Source: Russula earlei
Lineage: Eukaryota > Basidiomycota > Agaricomycetes > Russulales > Russulaceae
Assembly (NCBI GenBank): GCA_025769875.1
Contig: JAGFNK010000051.1
Location: 114,255 to 178,254 of the forward strand
DNA: 64,000 nucleotides
Direction: 5' to 3'
Positions within the stretch are counted from its first letter, which is position 1. Each line of letters begins with the position of its first letter. A program made the position numbers and the translations under genes. The notes under the pieces are model-generated. The model was not told the DNA's origin. It did no database searches and saw only the letters and a program-made list of their open reading frames with translations. Of this stretch, positions 45,612 to 54,972 are shown in pieces.

Positions 45612-46732
45612 AAACGAGCCATGTCAGTTCTCAAGCCTGAAGTCAAGTTGATTGTAGAGGTGTATTCAGGTGAACAGGCTGGTTCCCATTGTAAAGAATA
45701 AGGATCCCTGCAGCAGTCAAAGTGTTTTATGCTAAGCAGGTTATGGCCAATAGACCCTTCCTAGTATGACTTGGTCCATTGAGAAGCTAGGGTAGGTTTA
45801 TTATGGGATGACTAGGTGTTATGGTGTTGCAGCTGTTGAAGCATTAGCTCAGGGTTCAGTGGGGCCAAGTCCCTGTGACTTGGTTCAAGGGTTCAGTGGG
45901 GCTGGCTCAAAGAGACCAGATCAAGGGTTTAGTGTCTCAAGGCTGAGTCAGACAGTGACTCAGTCCACAGACAGAGTCGATCTCCTGGTTTCACAGAAGA
46001 GGAGGACAATGAGAGAGAGGTGTTGAACCGGAACCCGAACGGATCAAAGAAGGCGAAGACCTTCATACAAGGTTCAAGATCTGCTCATAGATGTTACGTG
46101 TTAAACAGAACTTTAGTATATGCGCTTATGGCAATAGGGTTACGCATACTATGCTATCTATCACAAGATGCAGCCTTATGCTGTGTCTAGAACATTTCCA
46201 CATCACGCGTCACTGAATGCGCAATATAGTGGACACCTGTAGTCACCTCTTTTGCACTGAGGAACAGCCCTGGGTCATAGAGGTATAAATACCATACTTG
46301 TAGACGAGTATACACATCGCTCTACACCCCAATATCACTTGAGCATTAGCACAACCTCTAAGGTGGGTTGCTTGGCCTGTTAGCTGCACTCTATGCTGCG
46401 CAACAAGAGGCAGAGGAGGAAGAGGAACACAAGGGTTCCTTGAGGTGTGCTCAGGTCAAGCAAGATGTAAACCAGCACAAGCAAGTTGTGATTGAGAGAG
46501 TATACAGGGCAAGGAATGCGACAGGAAATGGGACAAAGCTAAGCTTGGGGCATTCCCCAGCTTCTACAGGTGCTTAAATACTGTATGTAGCAGGGCTGTA
46601 CAGTACTATATGCAGAACAATAGATAAAAGGTGAGCCAATAGCAATGAGATCAATGACAGTAAAACACAAGGAGTTTAAAGTGACAGCTGTCAAACAATA
46701 TCAAGGGATGAAACAGTAACCAAAGGGACAAG
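45612..46732. other. No gene; repeat-derived sequence
   Basis: This left part of the 5-kb insertion has only short frames. A TATA-like AGGTATAAATACC lies near 46281. Confidence 0.4.
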
Positions 46733-47534
46733 GGTGATGTCAGGACTCACTGTTGAACTATCCAGTTCAAGAGCAAGGGATTAGCTCAAAGACAAGTTGA
46801 TAGATGTCCAAGACCACGTGCGCAAGGAGTAGAGTCCAGAGTAGTACCAAATACCAAAGTGGTATGGTTACTGGTAAAGTTGAGCAAGCACGCAGGGAAG
46901 AGGCCAGGATGGTCACAAGGGGATGGTCCTTAAAGGAGTATCCCAGAGAAGAAGAGTGCCATAAACAAATGGACAGTCTGAGCTCTGTCCGCTACTTTAT
47001 TGAGCGCTTATATACTACAAGAGAACTGCTAAATAGGGAACAAGTCATAACCTTGTTATCAAGCACAATAGAGTGATGAGTAAGAAGTTGGAGTCTGCTT
47101 ACTGAGCATGCTCAGTCATGCTCAGTAAGCTGCTGAGTAAGAAGACTTCTCTTGATGAGTAAGAGCCTTTACTGTTCACATGTTCACTGCTCTAGTACAT
47201 GTGCGAAGCACCTGATTCATTTGTTGTTAGTTAGTTTAGGGCTGGTCATTGGAGGACTTGTAGTTTAGTTCAGGGATTATAGTTGTCCGTAAGGCCCCTC
47301 ATATAGTTCTATTAGGGTCCTTAGAGTTGACCCTAATACTTCTATTAAGGTCCTTAGTGTTGCTGTATAGTTTGTTCTATAGTTATTAGAGTCAGTCTAA
47401 TAACACGTTGTAGGGTCTTTAATATTGTGTTAGTGCCTATTGTCGAGCACTTATAGTCATCCTAAAGGGTCCTTAGGGAGGCTATAATACTGTCCTTTAT
47501 TGCGAAAAGGGTTGCCATTAAGTGGGGCTTGCTG

Positions 47535-49712
47535 TAAGGTAGGCGTCATTCATTGCCAGCATGTGGTTATGTAAGCAAAACATCCCCACTTTTGCAATGG
47601 CTTCAATGCTTGCCACATTATACCTTTTGCTATTCTAAGTCCTGAAGACTATAGATAGGATGCCTATGAAAAGGTCTCTGAGTACACTTTCTGCAATACT
47701 ATCCATTTGAAGGAATAATAAGAGTGATAATTTTGAAGTTGGAAACTTGTTTCTAAACACATTATCTATCAATTTTGATGCATTTGGGACAAGGTCATAA
47801 AATTGCATCAACATAATTTGGCCACATCATGTGACCAAACACATGACCTTTCCAACCAAGAGACGACAAAAAGTAGAGGATTGAAGCCCTCCCCACACTC
47901 TATACCATGGCATGGAAGTCTAAAGCCACTAGGTCTTGCATTCAGAACCTTTCCAAGGTATCCAGGAAGGCCACTGTTGAAGAAGTTGATGATGATGATG
48001 AACCTCCAACTCTCAGATGTCATGCACAGGTCCCAGTTACTGAATCAGATCTTGAGCTCATTGACATCATAACCCAGCAGGGCAATGGGATGAAAGGAGG
48101 TTGAGAGCTGGCTGGGAGTGGGATGAAAGAAGGTCAAGGTTGACAAGGGCACGAGGTGGTGAACTGGGAAAGTATGGAAGGACGATGAGAGCGATAACAC
48201 TGGATGAAAGGAAAGATGGTGGGCTAGTGGCATCGAGATGAGGGTGGCTTGAATGGTAAATTTGATGTCCGCACTTTGCAACTGGTCAGCCAGACTGGTG
48301 ACATTGTCCTTGAGAGGTGCAAGAGATGGTGGTGGAGGGAGTGGAATGGAGGGATGGGGAGTGCAGGAGTTGCTTTCATATGGATCGTGTCAGTGCCAGC
48401 CAATGCCCTTCTACTCACTTGATTCCACAGCCAGTGGGAATCCACCTTACAGTGTGTGAGATGTCAATGGTGAGGGCATGAGCACGAGACAAAAGGTGAA
48501 CAAGGATGGCAGGGTTTGCTTGTATGGAAGCACATGTTACGAACCAAGGCCAAGTCCTGGCCATAGATTGCCCTATTTCACTCAAGAGAGACCTCTCTCA
48601 CTTTGCATTGCCGACTCCCTTCCATTTTCTGGGCTATCCCTCCTGCGGTACAAGATATCGCTATTGCAAAGGCACTATAACATGACCAGGCACACGTTTC
48701 CTAATCGGGTAATCATCGCGTGGCAGCCACATGGCCACTCAGCCACCAAGGACCCAAAACAGTGGCACAAACTCTTAGAAACTGTTGCATAAATCATCTG
48801 ACATCATCAAGGCTCCAATGACATCATGGCTGACTGAGCGACTCCACAGTGACCTCATAGGCTCACTAAGCGCTCCACAGTGACATCATAATGATGTCAT
48901 CGCTCCACAATGATCAGCAATGCGCTCAGTAAGCCTGAAACTTGACACAAGCAAGTTTATGCCTCTGTAGTCCTATTGGATGGTAACAAAGAGTCTAGAA
49001 TAGTCCCAGTTCTTTATAATCGACCCTGTACACTGTATATAAGCCCCAATGAAGCATGGCAGTCATCAGACTGTCCATTTGTGATACTCTCATCTTCCTG
49101 GGCACTCCCCTGCGACCGCTCAGTTTAAAGACTCCCCTCGCTCCCAAGGTACTCTTCAATGACCACCTTGTTTAAAGCCCTCTTGCTGCACTGGCCTCCA
49201 GTCTTCGCCTCTGCCTCCAGTTACACGTACCAGTCCCCATCTGGTACATTCTAGTCATTTGGCTTGTCCTCTTGTTCAACGCCGCCTATGCCACATACCA
49301 TCTGTTCCGACCCTTGCCCACCTGCTCCTGAGTCCACACGGATCAGCAGTATGTGTCTTGACAGCACATGCATGCAAGATAGGCAAGAGTAGATGTTGAT
49401 GCACGAAAATGAGGCGGGAGTGGGCAGGATGTGATGCACAGCAAGAGACAACAATGGTACGCTTGAGTGAAGTGATGGCATGGCAGTGTGCAGAGCAAAA
49501 GCAAGTAGGGTAACAGCAGTGTGGACAGGCAAGATGGTGGTGGGTAGGAAGCAGCAGAGCATGCAAGCGAAGCAGAATGGACAGAGAGCCATACAAGTCA
49601 CCTTACCACCACCTGTATTTTGCCAATATTTTTTTCACCGAACATTTGGCCAGTCTTGGCGCTTAGTAAGTGGCTTATGTAAGGGTGCTGGCAATGAATG
49701 ACACCTACCTTA
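47535..49712. mobile_element. TA-flanked DNA transposon, 2174 bp, no clear transposase
   Basis: Ends at 47537 and 49710 form an inverted repeat: AGGTAGGCGTCATTCATT against AGGTAGGTGTCATTCATT, similar for about 25 bp. TA occurs on each side (47535-47536 and 49711-49712), and removing the element restores the LTR sequence exactly as in copies 1 and 3. TA duplication fits Tc1/mariner-type elements. A 65-codon frame at 47907 (MAWKSKATRSCIQNLSKVSR) is the only protein-like piece, so the copy looks non-autonomous. It contains a solo LTR of family E. Confidence 0.85.
48530..49368 (+). mobile_element. Solo LTR family E (GCACA duplication)
   Basis: 48535-49363, 829 bp, starting TGTTACGAACCAAGG and ending GTGTCTTGACA, with GCACA on both sides (48530-48534 and 49364-49368). 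It is closely related to the 819-bp LTR at 51016-51834, including TGTATATAAGCCCC upstream of a likely start site. The short frame over its first 250 bp is shared by both copies but is probably not a gene. Confidence 0.88.
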
Positions 49713-49882
49713 TGTCAATTGTGCCGAGAATTGCTTGCACGACAATGCACGCGTGATATTGTGGACACCTCTACTCACCCCTTTTGTCTGTGTGAACAGG
49801 GTGACACCATAGAGGCCAGGTTTCCTCTCATAAGGAAGGGTCCTTCAAGGGCCCTCTCCAGGAAATGGTTCATGACAGGTGA

Positions 49883-50607
49883 CAGAGAAGAACGATAACA
49901 GAAAAGGTTAGTGATGAACCAACAAGGGGGGTAAATCATGACACTAGGGCTGGTTCCACTAGCTATATGCATTCAAGTCCATCATAGACCTTGAACATGC
50001 AGAGAGAAGAAGGTATGTCTTGAGGGAGGAGAGCTCTTCTCAGTAGAGTGAAGAGAGACTCTTACAGGAGGAAGGGATAGGGAGAGAGTGGATGGTGTGT
50101 GTGTGTGAAGAGTTGATGAAATGGAGAGGTGGATGTGGTTTGAGGATTAGGAGCAAAGTGGGTTGCAGGCAAATATGTTGGACAAGAGTAGGTTGGATTC
50201 TACAAGAGACCAAGCTTAGGGCTTTGGTCACAAAGTACTGAGCTTATATATACAGGAGAAGCACAGCAATAGCTGCACTTTGACTGTGCTACTAGTATAG
50301 CAGGAGTCATAATAGGTAGGAGTCATAGGAATGAGGCCACAAATGAGTCAGAACCAAGTGACTGTGCTGCACAGTAGGTGTGCAGCATTGCACAGTCAAA
50401 ACTAAGAAGTAAGTATAAAAGGAAAGAGAACCAAACAAAGGGAAGGTAACAGCAATCCAGTGTTACCTGGATGTGTATGGATCACATGATAACACAGAAG
50501 GGATCACAAGACATAAGAGATCATGAGACCAGTAAGTAAAGGGACTTATGAAGCAAGCAGTCCATAGCAAAGGTGAGAAGTAAATGTAAAAGGAAAATGT
50601 TATAACA
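49883..50607. other. Right part of the 5-kb insertion, no gene
   Basis: Purine-rich plus strand, a short GT run near 50095-50106 and no coding signal. Confidence 0.4.
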
Positions 50608-50848
50608 TACTGTATGTATGATGCTCTTAAGTATCTGAGAGCATCCCTAATTATGGTATCAGTAGTGACTATCAAATTGTTTTCATAATTGCTTCGTGCT
50701 AGCTACCAATTGTCTTAGATCACGCTATCAATTTGCTATCATATGTGTTGCAGCAACTGAGCTGAAACACTTATGTGGTCCAGGCCTGTGGGCCACCCAG
50801 ACAGTTTGGGCTGACACGTCAATGCCTTGGCTACTCTTTATCTCAACA

Positions 50849-51015
50849 ATCATGAATACATGACCAAAATTATCCCTGTGGTAAGTTCCTCAACAAGAGA
50901 GATGGTGTTACTGATGGAATCAACAGCTGCATGGTCACATCCCCCTTTTCTTGATGTGAAGCCAAATTATGCTACACTACCATCATCTCAGCTGAGTTGT
51001 CAGCCATCCCATCAA
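50849..51015. other. Short spacer between copia C and the gypsy LTR
   Basis: Unassigned 167 bp; no feature seen. Confidence 0.4.
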
Positions 51016-51834
51016 TGTTATGAACCAAGGCCAGGTCCTGGCTGTAGATTGTCCCATTTCACTCAAGAGAGACCTCTCTCACATTGCATTGCCAACTCCC
51101 TTCCATTTCCTGGGCTACCCCTCCTGCGGTACAAGATATTGCTATTGCAAAGGCACTATAACATGACCAGGCACCAATTTCCTAGTCGGGTAATCATCGC
51201 GTGGCAGCCACATGGTCACCCAGCCACCAAGAACCCAAAACAGCAGCACAAACTCTTAAAAACTGTTGCATAACTCATCTGATGTCATCAAGGCTCCAAG
51301 GCTGACTGAGCAGCTCCACAGTGACCTCATAGGCTCACTAAGTGCTCCACAGTGACATCATAATGATGTCATCGCTCCACAATGATCAGTAATGTGCTCA
51401 GTAAGCCTGAAACTTGACACAAGCAAGTTTATGCCTCTGTAGTCCTATTGGATGGTACCAAAGGGTCTAGAATAGTTCCAGTTCTTTGTAATCGACCCTG
51501 TACACTGTATATAAGCCCCAATGAAGTATGGCAGTCATCAGACTGTCCATTTGTGATACTCTCATCTTCCTGGGTACTCCCCTGCGACCGCTCAGTCTAA
51601 AGTCCTCCCTCATCTTCAAGGTACTCTTCAACAACCGCCTTGTTTAAAGCCCCTCACTGCACTGGCCTCTACTCTTCGCCTCTGCCTTCTGCAACATGTA
51701 CCAGTCCCCATCTGGTATCTCCTAGTCGTTTGGCTCGTCCTCTTGCTTAATGCCATTTATGCCACGTACCGTCTGTTCCAACCCTTGCCCACCTGCTCCT
51801 GAGTCCTTAGTGATCAGCAGTACATGTCTTGACA
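51016..51834 (+). mobile_element. Probable 5' LTR of a gypsy element (family E)
   Basis: 819 bp, TGTTATGAACC to ATGTCTTGACA. The flanks do not match (ATCAA and TCTGG), as expected for one LTR of a longer element. TGGACAGTCTC begins two bases after the LTR (51837), a normal place for a primer-binding site. No 3' LTR is found before the window end. Confidence 0.65.
51508..51515 (+). promoter_or_regulatory. TATA box in family E LTR
   Basis: TATATAAG is conserved in the solo copy near 49033-49040, upstream of conserved CAGACTGTCC sequence. Confidence 0.5.
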
Positions 51835-51880
51835 TCTGGACAGTCTCTCCTCATTCCTGTATTGACCAGCCAATGCTCAA

Positions 51881-52804
51881 GTGTCCACTCCCATCTCTCC
51901 CACTCTTGTCAATACCCCCCTGCGTCTTCCTTTGCCTCTCCAACCAACTCCACGCACCACCCTCCAACTCCTCACTGAAAGCTTCGATCCCATCCATACT
52001 TCATCGCCCCTCAGCGTCATTGACTCCCCAGTAGTCCCACCAACTACCCCTGTCATTGCCCAGCCTATTCCAGGTGACTTCATCCCTGTCGGCACCCCTC
52101 CTCCAGTACAGAACGAGCAACAGCAAGTGGACTGTCCTCCCTTGCCTGAAGGCTTCCTTGATCGTCCCCCTTGTGCAGTATTTCAGTTCCACCCTCACCA
52201 GTTCTTCGTCCTCCCCACCATCAGTCGTTCCCACGAGCAGTGGCGACCCCTCCATGACTTAAACTACCAAGACCACCTATCATGCATCCCTACCACAGAA
52301 CAGTTAAGTTGTCGCACCTTCACAGACACCTACACCACTGCCTTCCGTGCTTGCATCGTCCACACTTTTGCGGTGGAGCCCTCCAACTCTGCCTTTGCTG
52401 CGCAATATAATCTCACCCCCTTTGGCATCTGTTCCTCAGTAGGAATACATGCCCCGGACGCTGACTTCCCCCTCGGACACCTCACCTACATTTTTAACAC
52501 TTCTTTGTTCAGGAAGCTTCTTACTTTACCTCCTATTTACCATCCTGCATACGAAGGCTCCTTTTGCTTATTTATCGTACACGACTTCTTGGATGGACGT
52601 CTAGCCTTTGCATATGGATACTTACACTTTGAGGAAGGAAGTAACCATATATCCTTGTGCCACTACTCAACCTATATGGTTGACACCATACATTTTAACC
52701 CTCAGCTACTTTGCTTCTGCCTCTCACCTTGCGTTCCTGCCAACCCTCTCAAGTTAGTCGAGAGTTATCATTTACAAACCATAGATCATGCGCATGGTTC
52801 TTAA
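51881..52804 (+). CDS. Pre-gag open reading frame of the gypsy element
   Basis: A 307-codon frame lies directly after the LTR and leader. The N-terminal third is Pro/Thr-rich (TPVIAQPIPGDFIPVGTPPP), the rest is globular-looking: AVFQFHPHQFFVLPTISRSH, PFGICSSVGIHAPDADFPLG, HPAYEGSFCLFIVHDFLDGR and LAFAYGYLHFEEGSNHISLC, ending DHAHGS at TAA 52804. I recognise no family, and it is not a standard Gag, protease or polymerase. It ends about 130 bp before a nested LTR, and related-looking coding continues beyond it. Confidence 0.55.
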   Translation: MSTPISPTLVNTPLRLPLPLQPTPRTTLQLLTESFDPIHTSSPLSVIDSPVVPPTTPVIAQPIPGDFIPVGTPPPVQNEQQQVDCPPLPEGFLDRPPCAVFQFHPHQFFVLPTISRSHEQWRPLHDLNYQDHLSCIPTTEQLSCRTFTDTYTTAFRACIVHTFAVEPSNSAFAAQYNLTPFGICSSVGIHAPDADFPLGHLTYIFNTSLFRKLLTLPPIYHPAYEGSFCLFIVHDFLDGRLAFAYGYLHFEEGSNHISLCHYSTYMVDTIHFNPQLLCFCLSPCVPANPLKLVESYHLQTIDHAHGS

Positions 52805-52931
52805 AAAGTAAGAACCATCCTTGTAACACTTCAATAAATATTGAATAAAGATCCTTTTGTCTTAATTAAAAGGGCCTCGCGAATACACCTTAGAAGAAGA
52901 TGAAGAAGAAGAAGCTATCACTAGACACGTG

Positions 52932-53901
52932 TTAAGTGTCAAGACTCACTGTTGAACTATCCAGTTCAAGAGCGAGGGATAAGCTCGAAGACAAGTCGAT
53001 AGATGTCCAAGACTGCATGGGCAAAGAGTAGAGTCCAGAGTAGTAACAAATACCAGAGAGGTACTGTTACTGTGAGAGTAGAGCAGTCACGCAGAGAAGA
53101 GGCCAGGATAGTCACAAGGGGACGGTCCTTAAAGGAGTATCCCAGGGATAGAGAGTGCCGTAAACAAATGGACAGTCTGAGGACTGTCCGCTACTTTATT
53201 GAGCGCTTATATACTACAAGAGAACTGCTAAATAGGGAACAAGTCATAACCTTGTTATCAAGCACAATAGAGTGATGAGTAAGAAGTTGAAGTGTGCTTA
53301 CTGAGCATGCTCAGTCATGCTCAGTAAGCTGCTGAGTAAGAAGGCTTCTCCTGATGAGTAAGAGCTTTCATCATCCACATGTTCACTGCTTTAGTGCATG
53401 TGCAAGCACCTGATTCATTTTCTGTTAGTTAGTTTAGGGCCGGTCATTTGAGGACTTGTAATTTGGTTAGGGAATAGTGTTATCTTATAAGGCCCTTATA
53501 GTTCTATTAGGGTCCTTAGAGTCGACCCTAATACTTCTATTAAGGTCCTTAGTGTTGCCCTATAGTTCGTTCTATAGTTATTAGAGTTGGTCTAATAACA
53601 CATTGTAGGGCCTTTGATACTAGGTTAGTGCCTATTGTAGAGCTCCTAGAGTCGTTCCAAAGGGTCCTTAGGAAGGTCCTAATACTGTCTTTTGTTTCTA
53701 GAAGGGTTGCTTTTAAGTGGGGCTTGCTGTATGTCGATTGTGCCGAGAATCGCTCGCGCAACAATGCGCGTGCGATATTGTGGACACCTCTACTCACCCC
53801 TTTTGCTCGTGTGAACAGGGTGACACCATAGAGGCTGGGTTTCCTCCTATAAGAAAGGGTGCTTCAAGGGCCCTCTCCGGAGAATGGTTCATGACATTAA
53901 G
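52932..53901 (+). mobile_element. Solo LTR family A, copy 3 (TTAAG duplication)
   Basis: 52937-53896, 960 bp, TGTCAAGACTCACTG to GGTTCATGACA, with TTAAG at 52932-52936 and 53897-53901. It is uninterrupted and inserted in the gypsy pre-gag region. Confidence 0.94.
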
Positions 53902-54467
53902 TCTAAATCATTATCAAACTTGGACCTCCGTCGCATTCCCTGTCACCACCTTAACCAACTTACACAATGTACCAGAAATTGAACCACCCCACGAAGATTT
54001 TCCCCACCTTATTGTCAAAGAGTTCCTTGGAGTCTTGCCCTTTGGACAACTCTTAAGCCATGACGAACACACGCTATACCTTGAAACTCTTAGTCGACTT
54101 TTATCACCAGCATGACAACAATTGTTATATTGGCACCTTGCCCAAGCAAAAAACATCCAAGGACAACCAGTGGACTACCAATCCCTATGCACCAGTGAAT
54201 TAAATCTTTGGACCAGAATCATCCAACCATGCCACCATCTCGTTATCCACTCTTTGAGAACGGGATATTGTCTATTCTACTTGGGGTGGATGTATATCAG
54301 CTACTATTGGCTCACAGTCCAGTTCTACCACCTACGCCTAACAGAATACAAAGAGAAGATCGATCCTACATCCAGCTCGCAGTTGTACCAGAAATACACA
54401 ATACCTTTGACTGGGAAACTAACTCTTGGTTGTACGATGCAGACTATAATCAACCTTGGGCAATTAC
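53902..54467 (+). pseudogene. Gypsy pre-gag coding, middle part
   Basis: The frame reads TSVAFPVTTLTNLHNVPEIE and EFLGVLPFGQLLSHDEHTLY to a TGA at 54113. It then resumes in another frame with MDQNHPTMPPSRYPLFENGI and HNTFDWETNSWLYDADYNQP, until the copia insertion at 54468. The sequence continues in register at 59136 with SPDASYTGPPAYYSVPA once the copia element and one ATTAC are removed. Unknown protein. Confidence 0.5.
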
Positions 54468-54958
54468 TGTTGAGATTACCACTGCTTTGGGCAGTCTGAT
54501 GTAATCACAGCCCAGTCGCGTTAATGCGTCGGCTCCCACGGACCGGGCGCTCCCGGCTCACGCACATCGCTCACACGTTGGATCAGCCTGGACCGGCTCA
54601 GCTCAGATGCTGCAGCCTGCGTATGTTACAATGATAAGTTAATTGATGACAATCGGTAGCTACTAACAACTGATCCTTTATGATACAAGTTGGTAGTTAT
54701 GATTACTTTGCTTAGAGACGCTTTTGCGTATTTAAGAGGCACTCAATTAGCTAGATCGCTTCAGTCTTGTCTTACACAATACTGAAGTGAGTACTTACTG
54801 TTTCCTATCTTATCTATCGCATCTAATCACGTGTTGTAGATATCTTTTGATAGGTATTACTGATTTACAGTCTTGTCTTACACAATACTGAAATATCTTT
54901 TGATAGATCTTAAGGATCTTATCGCTCTTATCATAACCTGCGCCCATCTGCTTCAACA
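54468..54958 (+). repeat. Copia B 5' LTR
   Basis: TGTTGAGATTACC to CTGCTTCAACA, 491 bp. A short tandem motif around GTCTTGTCTTACACAATACTGAA occurs twice near its 3' part (given here as two overlapping shorter words, GTCTTGTCTTACAC and AATACTGAA). Confidence 0.95.
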
Positions 54959-54972
54959 GGTTATGGGCCCTG
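54959..54972 (+). promoter_or_regulatory. Half-tRNA-type primer-binding site
   Basis: GGTTATGGGCCC starts on the first base after the LTR. The same word type serves as primer site in Drosophila copia, where an internal part of initiator tRNA-Met is used in place of its 3' end. This is established for copia; for this fungus it is inferred from the sequence. Confidence 0.75.

Larger units (their letters stand above)
46733..49882 (+). mobile_element. Solo LTR family A, copy 2 (GGTGA duplication), split
   Basis: 46738-47536 plus 49713-49877 total 964 bp, matching copies 1 (966) and 3 (960). GGTGA lies at 46733-46737 and 49878-49882. A TA-flanked DNA transposon interrupts it. Confidence 0.92.
45604..50607. 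mobile_element. 5004-bp insertion with TG...CA ends, TACTG duplication
   Basis: The insertion starts TGTCACGTAAACG and ends GTTATAACA and is flanked by TACTG on both sides. Removing the nested family A LTR leaves about 1.86 kb. The two ends do not resemble each other, so it is either an unusually long solo LTR or an element whose LTR structure I could not see. A TATA-like GCTTATATATACAGG lies near 50243. The stretch near 46200-46290 is a distant relative of LTR family A. Confidence 0.6.
45406..50848 (-). mobile_element. Copia family C 5' LTR, split by a 5-kb insertion
   Basis: 45406-45603 plus 50613-50848 together make 434 bp, the same length and sequence family as the solo LTR at 3399-8248. 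The two halves meet at TACTG, which is duplicated (45599-45603 and 50608-50612) around the insertion. Confidence 0.88.

Noticed and set aside
48478..48792. Similar short frames at 48478-48792 and 50827-51273 that could suggest a duplicated gene
   Set aside because: Both lie within the 5' part of family E LTRs; the similarity is that of the LTRs.
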